From NCBI GenBank assembly GCA_052324925.1, contig JBQPRE010000002.1: a stretch of DNA of 64,000 nt; one strand, written 5' to 3'. Source of the DNA: Flavimobilis sp052324925 (GTDB lineage: Bacteria > Actinomycetota > Actinomycetes > Actinomycetales > Cellulomonadaceae). Position 1 is the stretch's first letter. Every line of letters begins with the position of its first letter. Below the pieces are notes generated by a model, which searched no databases, was not told where the DNA came from, and saw nothing but the letters and a program-made list of their open reading frames with translations. Below are positions 27,744 to 36,297 of this stretch, one piece after another. The position numbers were made by a program, and so were the translations under genes.

Positions 27744-27843
27744 AGGCAGGAGTATATTTCGCCATGCTGGCCCGGCAATGTCTAACCCGCCGCGAATTCT
27801 GCGAACCGCAGCTAGGGACACCACACCGCTTCATGCGACGCGG

Positions 27844-27866
27844 CGCCCCGCCTAGCCAGCGGGGCG
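27844..27866. terminator. Hairpin between convergent rmlA1 and membrane-protein genes
   Basis: CGCCCCGC and GCGGGGCG form an 8-bp stem with a seven-base loop that contains the stop codon of the minus-strand gene. There is no T-run, so terminator function is tentative. Confidence 0.4.
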
Positions 27867-29237
27867 GGGTGTCCGAGCGACAACAGTCTTAACCCCTGTG
27901 TAGTGCGCGAATGACCTGTTCCGCCAATGGTTGGGGTCGTCCGTGACATCGCCTAGGTTGTGGTCGGCACGGTATTTTGATCTAGGTGCTGGGAGAGGGG
28001 CGACGGCTACCTTCGTTTTGCCTGCCTCGCGCTTCATGATGACGCGAGCGGTCCGATCGCGGTCCGCGGTCCACATCTCCGCGGCGTCATATACGGCAGG
28101 GACCATGGTAAACATGGTCATCACACCGATCCCCGCAGCGAGCGCGCGTTGTGCAATCAAGCCTGGGCGTTCGATCGCCTCGACGATGCCAGCGATGAGC
28201 ACGACAGCGGCAGCGATCAAGAAGAAGGCGCTGAAGGAGTAGGTGCGATGCGTCGCGGCGCCGCGGGGGGCAGCCATCATCACGAAGGTCACCGCGAAGC
28301 CGGCCGCGACAAACAGGGATGCCATGACGATCCTGTCGGCGTTCCGACGGTGGAGCGCGAAGTAGATGGCGAAGAGAACGGCAATGAGAATCATTAGGCT
28401 GCCCATCTCTTGGTACTGCCGCGTCAGTAGGAAGTCGAAGTGGCCTAAGAGGCCGCGGAGACCGGCGTCGCGCTCTGTGGTTAGCGCGTCCTCGCGGATC
28501 GAGTTCCCGGGAGCCAGCACGACCGCGGCGAGCCCTGACGCGGTCCCGGACCACCCCGTCACCATCCAGAGAGGAATCTTCCGGTACTTGAACCAAGTGG
28601 CGATCGCAATGCCTGTGAGGATGAGAAGCGCACCGCCCGATCCGTTCTGGGCGGCGTTTCCAGCGATCGCGCCCAGGACGAACAATAGAACGGCTCGTGC
28701 AGCTGGCCGGCGGCCAAGCTCTTCTTTGCGAGTGTAATATCTGGCGAATACCCAAATTACAGCGAAAATCTGAACCGCGGCCCACAGATAGATCGCCGAT
28801 CCCAGCTGCCAGAGCGTGATCTGACCGAACGCGGGGAGGTAGAGCCATGTTAGAAATGTCGTGAGAGCGAGTAGTGTAGTGCTAAGTGCATTCTTAGGAG
28901 CTGCGATCGCATAGATGAGTAGCATAAGCGCGAGGAAGGCGGCTGCGTTAATCGCGTCAAAGATATAGCTCGGCAAGAGGAATGTGGAGTTGCCCAAGAT
29001 GGTGTTGACGAACCGGCCGTCCCACTCGAGATAGAAGTTCCGTGAATTTACGAGAATCTTTTTGACGCTCGTCATTGCTGTTGCGCGGCCCCAGTCGTCC
29101 GCGACGAGTGGGGTTAGGGCGTTGAAGATGAAGGCGCACAGGACTATGCACGCTGCGGTAGCACCGAATCGGGACTTGGGAGAGCGCCAACCTCGGAGCG
29201 CTTCTGGGCGATTGCTGACCGTGTTGGTCTTGCTCAT
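27852..29237 (-). CDS. Polytopic membrane protein, GtrC-like or DUF6056-type
   Basis: A 461-residue protein with about ten to eleven hydrophobic segments. The first periplasmic loop after TM1 carries VADDWGRATAM and WDGRFVNTIL, an acidic DDW plus W.GRF pattern seen in polytopic sugar transferases and DUF3329/DUF6056-like proteins. The C-terminal 80 residues are soluble. ATG 29237 is preferred, with GGGAG 12 bases upstream; a TTG at 29297 is the only longer option. It may be the polytopic transferase partner of the GtrA/GtrB-like pair at 31.4-32.9 kb, which is inference from context. Confidence 0.72.
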   Translation of the reverse strand: MSKTNTVSNRPEALRGWRSPKSRFGATAACIVLCAFIFNALTPLVADDWGRATAMTSVKKILVNSRNFYLEWDGRFVNTILGNSTFLLPSYIFDAINAAAFLALMLLIYAIAAPKNALSTTLLALTTFLTWLYLPAFGQITLWQLGSAIYLWAAVQIFAVIWVFARYYTRKEELGRRPAARAVLLFVLGAIAGNAAQNGSGGALLILTGIAIATWFKYRKIPLWMVTGWSGTASGLAAVVLAPGNSIREDALTTERDAGLRGLLGHFDFLLTRQYQEMGSLMILIAVLFAIYFALHRRNADRIVMASLFVAAGFAVTFVMMAAPRGAATHRTYSFSAFFLIAAAVVLIAGIVEAIERPGLIAQRALAAGIGVMTMFTMVPAVYDAAEMWTADRDRTARVIMKREAGKTKVAVAPLPAPRSKYRADHNLGDVTDDPNHWRNRSFAHYTGVKTVVARTPRPAG

Positions 29238-29442
29238 GGCGCTACGGGTCTCCCGGCTCGATGAAGTGATGTGGCGATCAAGGTCGACTCCTAGCAAGTA
29301 GTTAGCTCCAGTTCTTCCGCGCGCTGGACTTTGGCCTGGTGTGGTCGGTCGTTTGGCTGGGAGCTCTCAGCATCCTAGGGCTCTCCCGCGTCGTTGGCAG
29401 GAAAGGCGGGATCCGTATGCTGGGCGGGGTTCCCAGGATAGA

Positions 29443-29459
29443 ACTTCCTGACAGGAAGT
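29443..29459 (-). terminator. Inverted repeat downstream of wecD
   Basis: ACTTCCTG-A-CAGGAAGT is a perfect 17-bp inverted repeat starting 24 bp after the wecD stop. On the minus strand it could fold as a 6-bp stem followed by TTCTAT, a weak terminator. A protein-binding site is the alternative. Confidence 0.45.
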
Positions 29460-29482
29460 CTTCACTTGCGTCTGCGGTCGCA

Positions 29483-30253
29483 TCATTCGGGCAGTCCCTC
29501 GCGTACGAGATGCGCTGTCTCGACGGCCGCGAACGGCACGAACCCTGCGCGAGCCCAGGCGCGCTGGACACGGACGTTGTCGGCCTGGGTCGAGATGATG
29601 AGTTTCGAGACATCGTGCCGGGCGGCAGTAGCGACGCACCAAGACAGGAGTGCACGGTAGGCACCCCGCCCCTGGGCCGCCCGGATGAGTCCCGCGAGGA
29701 GAATCTCGGCGTGTTCAGGCGTGATGTGGACCGTGGCGGCACCGATGAGGTCGTCGCTGTCGAAGAGGAAAGCGACCTCGTGGTCGGGTGTCTCGAGGCT
29801 GCGTCGGGCCCACTCCTGGTACCCAGCGAGCGCTGCAGCGGCGTCGAGGAGCGGATTCGCACTGTAGTGGTTGCCGTAGGCCGCGAAGGAGTCGCCGACA
29901 ACGAGGTCAAGCTCGTCCTCGGAGGGTGCGCCCGGTTCGGACGCCTCGACGACGCGAAGACTGTGCTCGGGGACTTCGAGCTCGCCGAGCGACGACGGAC
30001 GCTCCCAGTAGGTGAGCGTCCCGGCGGGGAGTACGACGCGCCCTGTGCGCGCGAGCGCAGCTCCGATGTCCCGTCGCGAGGCGTCAAAGCGCACGACGAT
30101 AATCTCTTCGTCGCGCGAGTCGAGAGCACTCGTCACCTGCGCAGCGTTGGCGGTGCCGATAGTTGCTCGGGCAAATGACCTCCCGAATCGCGCGGACTCG
30201 TAGGGAGAGTCCGCCACTACGAGCCCGGGACGGGCGTGCTCGGCCCAACTCAT
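29483..30253 (-). CDS. wecD: dTDP-fucosamine acetyltransferase-like GNAT protein
   Basis: A 256-residue protein with a C-terminal GNAT domain: LIRAAQGRGAYRALLSWCV holds the acetyl-CoA pyrophosphate loop (Q/R-x-x-G-x-G/A type), followed by ISTQADNVRVQRAWARAGF. The layout, with an N-terminal subdomain and SANPLLD/GYQEWARRSL in the middle, resembles E. coli WecD, which N-acetylates dTDP-4-amino-4,6-dideoxygalactose. The ATG overlaps the stop of the WecE-like aminotransferase, which strongly supports that assignment. Confidence 0.82.
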   Translation of the reverse strand: MSWAEHARPGLVVADSPYESARFGRSFARATIGTANAAQVTSALDSRDEEIIVVRFDASRRDIGAALARTGRVVLPAGTLTYWERPSSLGELEVPEHSLRVVEASEPGAPSEDELDLVVGDSFAAYGNHYSANPLLDAAAALAGYQEWARRSLETPDHEVAFLFDSDDLIGAATVHITPEHAEILLAGLIRAAQGRGAYRALLSWCVATAARHDVSKLIISTQADNVRVQRAWARAGFVPFAAVETAHLVREGLPE

Positions 30254-31428
30254 GACGCGCGCGAGGCGGTAGCAGACGGGGTGTAGGTCTGGACGGTCTC
30301 GATGACGCGAGCGATCTGGGCCTCGGTGAGCCCGGTCCACAGCGGGAGCCGCACGAGGCGGGAAGAGAAGTCGGCGGTCGCCGTGCATGGGAAGGGTGTC
30401 CGGCCGTAGCGGCGACCGGCGACCGACGTGTCGAGCGGCACGTAGTGAAAGGTGCCGTTGATGCCGTGGGCCCGTAGGTGGCTGAGCATGTCGGTCTGCC
30501 CAGCGTGGTCAGGTGCAAGTACGTAGAAGACGTGTGCCGGATGCTCGGCCTCGGCCGGGACGTGCATGAGGGACCAGCCGGACTCAACGGCCCACCCAGC
30601 GAGCCCCGCCGCATAGGCGTCCCACACCGCGTGGCGGCGGGCCTGGATCTCCTCGAAGTGCTCGAGCTGGCCCGTGAGAACTGCGGCGTTGAGTTCGCTT
30701 AGCAGGAAGCTCGAGCCCCGGTCGACCCACGAGTATTTGTCGACCTGGCCGCGCAGGAACCGCGTTCGGTCTGTGCCCTTCTCGCGAATCACCTCGGCTC
30801 GATCTGCCATCTCGTCCGACCCCGTGAGGAGCGCGCCGCCCTCGCCCGCGTGCACATTCTTCGTCGAGTGGAACGACTGCGCCGCCACGTCGCCGAGCGT
30901 ACCGAGCTTCCGGCCGCGCCATGAGGCACCCAGGCCGTGCGCGTTGTCTTCGACGATCCGAATACCGTGCGGCTCGGCGACCGCAGTGATCGCGTCGAAG
31001 TCGACGCCGACGCCTCCGTAGTGGACGACGCACACCGCGCGCGTGCGAGGCGAGATCGCCGCCGCGAACGCTGCAGGATCGATATTGCCCGTGCGCGAGT
31101 CGATGTCGACGAAGACGGGGACTGCGCCGACCTGGACGACCGCCGCGGCCGTCGATGTGAAGGTGAAGCTCGGCACGACCACCTCGTCACCGGGTTCGAG
31201 GTCGAGGAGCCAGAACGCGAGTTCGAGAGCATGCGTGCCCGACGGAGTAAGGAGCGAGTGGTGCGTTCCAGTGATGGCGCCAATGAGGTCGATGGCCCGC
31301 TGCGTGAAGGGGCCATCACCCTGGCCATGGCCCGAGGCAAGGACCTCATCGAGATACCCGAGCTCGTCGGGTGTGCGGTACGGGCGGGAGAACAAGATGG
31401 CGTCGACGGTCACATCTGAGGATCCCAC
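30250..31428 (-). CDS. wecE: dTDP-4-amino-4,6-dideoxygalactose transaminase
   Basis: A 392-residue PLP enzyme of the DegT/DnrJ/EryC1 family, making dTDP-Fuc4N from dTDP-4-keto-6-deoxyglucose. It is strikingly WecE-like: GDGPFTQRA, LLTPSGTHALELAFWLLD, SFHSTKNVHAGEGGAL with the PLP lysine, REKGTDRTRFLRGQVDKYSW and FHYVPLD. GTG 31428 is the longest start; GTG 31413 would give the N-terminus expected for the family and is a good alternative. It is coupled to wecD. The RmlB step needed between RmlA and this enzyme is not in the window. Confidence 0.92.
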   Translation of the reverse strand: MGSSDVTVDAILFSRPYRTPDELGYLDEVLASGHGQGDGPFTQRAIDLIGAITGTHHSLLTPSGTHALELAFWLLDLEPGDEVVVPSFTFTSTAAAVVQVGAVPVFVDIDSRTGNIDPAAFAAAISPRTRAVCVVHYGGVGVDFDAITAVAEPHGIRIVEDNAHGLGASWRGRKLGTLGDVAAQSFHSTKNVHAGEGGALLTGSDEMADRAEVIREKGTDRTRFLRGQVDKYSWVDRGSSFLLSELNAAVLTGQLEHFEEIQARRHAVWDAYAAGLAGWAVESGWSLMHVPAEAEHPAHVFYVLAPDHAGQTDMLSHLRAHGINGTFHYVPLDTSVAGRRYGRTPFPCTATADFSSRLVRLPLWTGLTEAQIARVIETVQTYTPSATASRAS

Positions 31429-31449
31429 ATCCTATGCCACCGGACGTAC

Positions 31450-31455
31450 TAATCT
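31450..31455 (+). promoter_or_regulatory. -10 element for leaderless gtrA-like gene
   Basis: TAATCT, six bases, then the GTG start of the GtrA-like gene; it lies in the short divergent region with wecE. Confidence 0.6.
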
Positions 31456-31461
31456 CGTGCC

Positions 31462-31953
31462 GTGCGTCCACTCCCTCACGACTCTGTCGACACGCCTCAC
31501 GGAGGCTCGGATAGTCGATCCGTTGCGACGTTCACCCGGCGCCTGCTCGAACTCGAGCAGGTGAGATACCTGCTCGTCGCGGGAACGACTTCGCTCGTCT
31601 ATATCGGGGTCCTCGCACTGCTCCTCACCACCCGACTCCACTACTTCGTCGCGATCCTCACAGCGCAGGTCATCATTGTCTCCATTGCGTTTCCCGCCTA
31701 CCGAACCCTGATCTTCCGGTCGGAAGGGCCGTGGTTCCCTGATTTCATACGCTTCCTCGGTGTGTGGTCCTCGGGTGCTGTCGCCGGTATCGTCGCAACA
31801 CCGGCGCTCGTCGAGATTGTCGGTTGGCACCCGCTGGTCGCACAGGTCGTCGCCATCGTTGTCGTCGCGGTGCTCTCCTACTTGGGGCACCGGTTCGTCT
31901 CCTTCCGTCACCGGTCGCCCGCCGGTGAGAACGCCCACAGAGAAGATTCTTGA
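31462..31953 (+). CDS. GtrA-family membrane protein (putative lipid-linked sugar flippase)
   Basis: A 163-residue protein with four hydrophobic segments and the GtrA signatures VRYLLVAGTTSLVYIGVL, FPAYRTLIFR and SYLGHRFVSFR. GtrA proteins are thought to flip undecaprenyl-phosphate-linked sugars. About 35 N-terminal residues precede TM1. It is divergent from wecE and its stop overlaps the start of a GtrB-type transferase, the classic gtrA-gtrB arrangement. Confidence 0.9.
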   Translation: MRPLPHDSVDTPHGGSDSRSVATFTRRLLELEQVRYLLVAGTTSLVYIGVLALLLTTRLHYFVAILTAQVIIVSIAFPAYRTLIFRSEGPWFPDFIRFLGVWSSGAVAGIVATPALVEIVGWHPLVAQVVAIVVVAVLSYLGHRFVSFRHRSPAGENAHREDS

Positions 31954-32903
31954 ACGTGCGCATAAGTGTCGTCATCCCCTGCTACCGGTCGAGCGCAACG
32001 CTCCCAGAGCTCGTCGCCGAGCTGCACGCCGCTCTAGGTGCGGAGAGTGGATCGCCCGCCTCGGACTACGAGGTCGTCCTCGTCGTGGACGGCAGCCCCG
32101 ACGACACGGCTGACGTTGCGCGAAACCTGGCCGACCACGCGAAGGTGCGATGCGTCGAGTTGCGTCGCAACTACGGCCAGCACAACGCGTTACTCGCGGG
32201 TGTCCTGCGCGCCCAGTTCGAGGTCGTCGTGACGATGGACGATGACCTCCAGCACCGCCCGGACGAGATCTCAGCGCTCGTCGAGCCGCTGCATGACGAG
32301 TCCGTGGACCTCGTCTACGGAGTCGCGCAAGAGGAAGAGCACGGATTCTGGCGCTCGCTCGCGTCTCGTGTCGTCAAGCGTGGTCTCAGTGCGTCTGGCG
32401 TGCCGAGCGCGACCGATGTCAGTGCATTCCGCGCGTTCCGCCGAAGCCTCAACGGCGTATTCGCCGACGTGAACGACCCCTACGTGTCGATGGACGTTCT
32501 CTTGTCCTGGGCGACGACTGGGGTGCGCCGGGTCACCGTCCAGATGGACGAACGCACCGTGGGAACCTCCAACTATTCCCTGCGTTCGCTCATCCGCCAT
32601 ACGCTCAACATGGTGACGGGATACTCGACACTTCCGCTGCGCGCCGTCGCGTGGCTAGGTGCGTTCTGTGCGTCCCTGGGCATCGGCCTGCTCGTCTTCG
32701 TCCTGGTGAAGTTCATTGCTGGCGACATCACCGTCGCTGGGTGGACGACGCTCGCTTCGATGATCGCTATCTTCTCCGGGGCCCAGATGATCTCGATCGC
32801 GGTCCTCGGCGAGTACGTAGGAAGGCTCCACACCCGCTCGATGCAGAGACCAACGTACGTGGTCCGGCGCGACTCCGCACTGGCGGACGACGACACTGTC
32901 TGA
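31950..32903 (+). CDS. GtrB/ArnC-like polyprenyl-phosphate glycosyltransferase
   Basis: A 317-residue GT2 enzyme with ISVVIPCYRSSATLPELV, VVDGSPDDT, RNYGQHNALLAG and the metal-binding MDDDLQH. Two C-terminal TM segments (about 230-285) are typical of enzymes that transfer sugar or aminosugar from a nucleotide donor to undecaprenyl phosphate. It starts with a TTG that overlaps the gtrA stop; GTG 31956 is an alternative. Together with GtrA it would supply a lipid-linked sugar for modification of a surface polymer. Confidence 0.92.
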   Translation: MNVRISVVIPCYRSSATLPELVAELHAALGAESGSPASDYEVVLVVDGSPDDTADVARNLADHAKVRCVELRRNYGQHNALLAGVLRAQFEVVVTMDDDLQHRPDEISALVEPLHDESVDLVYGVAQEEEHGFWRSLASRVVKRGLSASGVPSATDVSAFRAFRRSLNGVFADVNDPYVSMDVLLSWATTGVRRVTVQMDERTVGTSNYSLRSLIRHTLNMVTGYSTLPLRAVAWLGAFCASLGIGLLVFVLVKFIAGDITVAGWTTLASMIAIFSGAQMISIAVLGEYVGRLHTRSMQRPTYVVRRDSALADDDTV

Positions 32904-32981
32904 TGACCCGCGGCGCCCAAGGCCCGAGTGATGGCCGGGCCGTCGCAATGCTCTCGTGAGCCCGAGCCCGAGGTAGTACGC

Positions 32982-35324
32982 ATGCGTGAGAGACGAACCG
33001 ACCGCTCTGGGGCGTCGTGGTGGCGACGCTCCTGGCGGCTTGAAAGCACCGTGGCTTCCGATGCGCTCAACCCGCCATTCGTCACTGTCATCGTCCCGGT
33101 CTATAACGTGGAGGAGTACCTCGCGGAGGCGGTCGGCTCGCTCACGGCGCAGACGTACCGGCATCTAGAGATCCTGCTCATCGATGACGACTCGACGGAC
33201 GGCTCGCTCGCGCTCGCTCGCCGCCTCGCTCAGGAGGACCCGCGCATCACGGTCGTCGCAGTCGACCACGGTGGTCTTGGCGCGACCCGCAACCGTGGGC
33301 TCGAGCGGGCTCGCGGTGATTACGTGACGTTCGTAGACGCTGACGACATCGTTCCGCCGGACGCCTTTTCCGCCATGGTCGCTTCGCTTGAGGCGTCGGG
33401 CTCGGCATTCGTCACGGGCGGGGTCGAGCGCTTTGACTCGACGCGAGCGTGGATCGCTCGCTGGGTGCGTGAGGTGCATGGGCGAGACAGGCGAAGCACG
33501 ACCCTCGCCGAGCTTCCCGAGGCCATGCGCGACATTCTCGCGTGCAACCGCATGTACCGACGCTCCTTCTGGGATGAACACATCGGCCCGTTCCCCGAGG
33601 GCATGGTCTACGAGGACCACGTGCCCATGCTGCGCTCCTACCTCAACGGCACACGGTTCGACGTGCTCGCCCAGGTGACCTACCGCTGGCGGAAGCGTGA
33701 CGACGGCACATCCCTCAGCCAGCCCAAGGACGAGCTCGCCAACCTCGCTGACCGCGCACGGGCCAAAGCTGACGCGTGGGACCTTCTCGAGCGTGAGGGC
33801 ACCGCGACGGAGAAGGCGCTGTGGATTGCGCGCGTCTTCGACCTCGACCTCGTGCCGTACCTCAACCATGCCGGCACGGCCGAGCCCGACTACCAGGAGC
33901 TGCTCGCGACGACCGTCGCGACGTATCTCGAGCACGGCTCCTCGACGCCCGAGGGGCGACGCGAGCTCGCCGCGCGGGTACGCGGACCGCAGCGCCTTGC
34001 AGCCTGGTACGCAGCCCACCGCGACTGGACTGCGCTCGCCTCGCTCGCCGCCGACCTTGCCGGCAGGCGGCCTCCGCTCGCGCGGCTCGACCGTTCCGGG
34101 CTGCGCGCCCCCCGCGCCGTGGTCGACGACCGTTCGCGTGCCGCCGCTGTGCAGCCCTTGCCTGACTGGTGGGCCGAGGTCCCGCTCGATGTCGAGTCGT
34201 CGCTCATGCTCAACCGGCTCACGTGGAACTCGGAGGGCCTCGTCGTCCGCGGGACGCTGAAGATCCCCGGCCTCGCCGTCGTGCCCGGCGATGCCGCCGT
34301 CACGCTCACGGTCGGCGAGCTGCCCGGCGAGATCCGGGCGCACGTCGTCGGCCCGGCGTCCCGCCGACCCGACGCGCCCCATACCGGGTCGGAGCTCGAC
34401 GTCGTCGCCGTCATCTCGCGTGCCACGCTCGCCACCGTGCGCGGCACCGCCACCCCTGTGCGCGCCACTCTCGTCCTCGCCGGCACGCACACCGAGCCGG
34501 TCACCTTCGCCGCCGGGACGGGGACGCGCGCCCCTCGGCCCCGCGCCGAGATCATCGACGGCACAGCGGTACTCCCCGTTGTCGCCGACGACGAGCTCCA
34601 CCTGCGGACGAGCCGGCCCGCGGCGATAGCGACGATGCTCGCGGTCACTGACGGCCACCTCCGCGTCGCACTCTCCGCAGAATCCCAGCCGGAGAGCGTC
34701 GCGTTCAGCGGCACCGAGCCGTACATTCCGCTCGCCCCCGACGACGGCACCTGGACCGTCGCGCTCGACCATCTCGCGCACGCCGACCACGACGCCCCGC
34801 TCGAGGCCGTCGTCAAAACTCGGGGCACGCGCATCGTCGCGTCGACGGCCCTCCGGAACTCCCTCCCACGAGGCCTAGCGGCGTCCGTGCGCGGGACGCT
34901 CCACATCATCCCGGGCCCACGCGCGCGCCTCACCGCAGTGGCTGCTCATGACGACGGCCTCGACCTCGGCCTCGTCGAGGCCGGCCTCGCCGACGTTCCT
35001 CACGGCAGCACGTGGCACGCGATCGTCCGCGACACTGACACCGAACGGCTGCTTCCTGTCACGGGCACTGCCCCCACACGCGCGCATCTCGACGTGCCGC
35101 ACCTCGCCGCGACAGCAGATGGGCATCGTCCCACCGTCGCAAGTGTCAGGCTCACGCTCGTTGGGCCCGACGGCACCGTCGTCCCGCTGCGCGTCGCCGA
35201 CGCCGTTCTCGACGCCCAGCCCTTCACCGCGCCGTCGGGTGCCTACAACGTGAGGGTCGTCGCCCGCAAGGACGGCATCGAGATGCGCGTCGAACACCTC
35301 AAGCCGGTCACGCTCGCGCACTAG
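32982..35324 (+). CDS. GT2 glycosyltransferase with long beta-rich C-terminal region
   Basis: A 780-residue protein. Residues about 33-250 form a GT2 domain (VTVIVPVYNVEEYLAEAV, DDDSTDGS, TRNRGLERARGDYVTFVDAD) with the DxD-type site and the later EDHVPMLR. A helical region (about 250-370) follows, then about 400 residues in repeated strand-rich modules of roughly 90-100 residues resembling TarS/SpsQ-type accessory domains. ATG 32982 follows GAGG by eight bases; GTG 32928 would add 18 residues. The 3' half is strongly GC-rich, unlike the 20.5-29 kb genes. The acceptor is unknown. Confidence 0.8.
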   Translation: MRERRTDRSGASWWRRSWRLESTVASDALNPPFVTVIVPVYNVEEYLAEAVGSLTAQTYRHLEILLIDDDSTDGSLALARRLAQEDPRITVVAVDHGGLGATRNRGLERARGDYVTFVDADDIVPPDAFSAMVASLEASGSAFVTGGVERFDSTRAWIARWVREVHGRDRRSTTLAELPEAMRDILACNRMYRRSFWDEHIGPFPEGMVYEDHVPMLRSYLNGTRFDVLAQVTYRWRKRDDGTSLSQPKDELANLADRARAKADAWDLLEREGTATEKALWIARVFDLDLVPYLNHAGTAEPDYQELLATTVATYLEHGSSTPEGRRELAARVRGPQRLAAWYAAHRDWTALASLAADLAGRRPPLARLDRSGLRAPRAVVDDRSRAAAVQPLPDWWAEVPLDVESSLMLNRLTWNSEGLVVRGTLKIPGLAVVPGDAAVTLTVGELPGEIRAHVVGPASRRPDAPHTGSELDVVAVISRATLATVRGTATPVRATLVLAGTHTEPVTFAAGTGTRAPRPRAEIIDGTAVLPVVADDELHLRTSRPAAIATMLAVTDGHLRVALSAESQPESVAFSGTEPYIPLAPDDGTWTVALDHLAHADHDAPLEAVVKTRGTRIVASTALRNSLPRGLAASVRGTLHIIPGPRARLTAVAAHDDGLDLGLVEAGLADVPHGSTWHAIVRDTDTERLLPVTGTAPTRAHLDVPHLAATADGHRPTVASVRLTLVGPDGTVVPLRVADAVLDAQPFTAPSGAYNVRVVARKDGIEMRVEHLKPVTLAH

Positions 35325-35332
35325 CGCGAGCG
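35311..35332. terminator. Bidirectional hairpin between convergent genes
   Basis: CGCTCGCGC and GCGCGAGCG form a 9-bp stem with an ACTA loop, spanning the stop of the GT2 gene and lying 9 bp from the convergent rmlA2 stop. Confidence 0.5.
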
Positions 35333-35340
35333 TGGGCTTC

Positions 35341-36228
35341 TCACACCGCGAGCAGTGGCGAGAGCGAACGGTCGAGCAACCCCAACAGATAGGCCCCGTA
35401 CCCCGACTTCTCGAGTGCGTGCCCGCGCTCTGCGAGCTCGTCGTCAGTGAGGAACCCGCGCCGCCACGCGATCTCCTCCGGTGCGCCGATCTTCATGCCC
35501 TGCCGATTCTCGATCGTGCGGACGAAATCGGAGGCTTCGAGTAGCGAGTCGAATGTGCCCGTGTCGAGCCACGCCGTGCCGCGGGGGAGGACTCCGACCT
35601 GCAACTTGCCTTGGTGCAGATACTCCCTGTTGACGTCAGTGATCTCGTACTCCCCGCGCGCCGAGGGCTCGAGGCTCTTGGCGATCTCGACGACGTCATT
35701 GTCATAGAAGTACAGGCCCGGCACGGCGTACGAGCTCTTCGGAACGGCCGGCTTCTCCTCGAGTGAGATCGCGCGGCCGTCCGCGCCGAACTCGACGACC
35801 CCGTACGCAGTCGGGTCCGCCACCCGGTACGCAAACACAGCGCCGCCCTCGACATCCGTGTAGCCCTGCAGCTGCCGGCCCAGGCCGTGCCCGTAGAAGA
35901 TGTTGTCGCCCAGGACGAGAGCGCACTTATCGGCGCCGACGAAGTCCTCGCCGAGCACGAACGCCTGCGCGAGGCCGTTCGGCTCCGCCTGCACCGTGTA
36001 ACTGATCGAGATGCCGAACTGCGAACCATCGCCAAGTAGCCGATGGAACTGCTCGGCGTCGTGCGGTGTCGTGATGACCAGCACGTCCCGGATCCCGGCG
36101 AGCAGCAGCGTCGAGAGCGGGTAGTAGATCATTGGCTTGTCGTACACGGGAACGAGCTGCTTGCTCACGCCCATGGTGATCGGATGAAGTCGTGTGCCGG
36201 AACCCCCGGCAAGGATGATCCCCCGCAT
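35341..36228 (-). CDS. rfbA: Glucose-1-phosphate thymidylyltransferase, copy 2
   Basis: A 295-residue enzyme with the same signatures as copy 1 (MRGIILAGGSGTRLHP, SKQLVPVYDKPMIYYP, VLGDNIFYGHGL, LPRGTAWLDTGT), but only about three fifths identical by eye. It has an AGGA site eight bases before ATG. It follows rmlC by 69 bp on the minus strand, so rmlC-rmlA2 looks like the resident dTDP-rhamnose unit, although rmlB and rmlD are not in the window. The C-terminus has a short extension (DRSLSPLLAV). Confidence 0.96.
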   Translation of the reverse strand: MRGIILAGGSGTRLHPITMGVSKQLVPVYDKPMIYYPLSTLLLAGIRDVLVITTPHDAEQFHRLLGDGSQFGISISYTVQAEPNGLAQAFVLGEDFVGADKCALVLGDNIFYGHGLGRQLQGYTDVEGGAVFAYRVADPTAYGVVEFGADGRAISLEEKPAVPKSSYAVPGLYFYDNDVVEIAKSLEPSARGEYEITDVNREYLHQGKLQVGVLPRGTAWLDTGTFDSLLEASDFVRTIENRQGMKIGAPEEIAWRRGFLTDDELAERGHALEKSGYGAYLLGLLDRSLSPLLAV

Positions 36229-36297
36229 GCAATTGATCCTGTCCCGGACTCCTCCCCGGACGGAGCGCCGCTCACCCTGACCTCACCCCCATACCCC

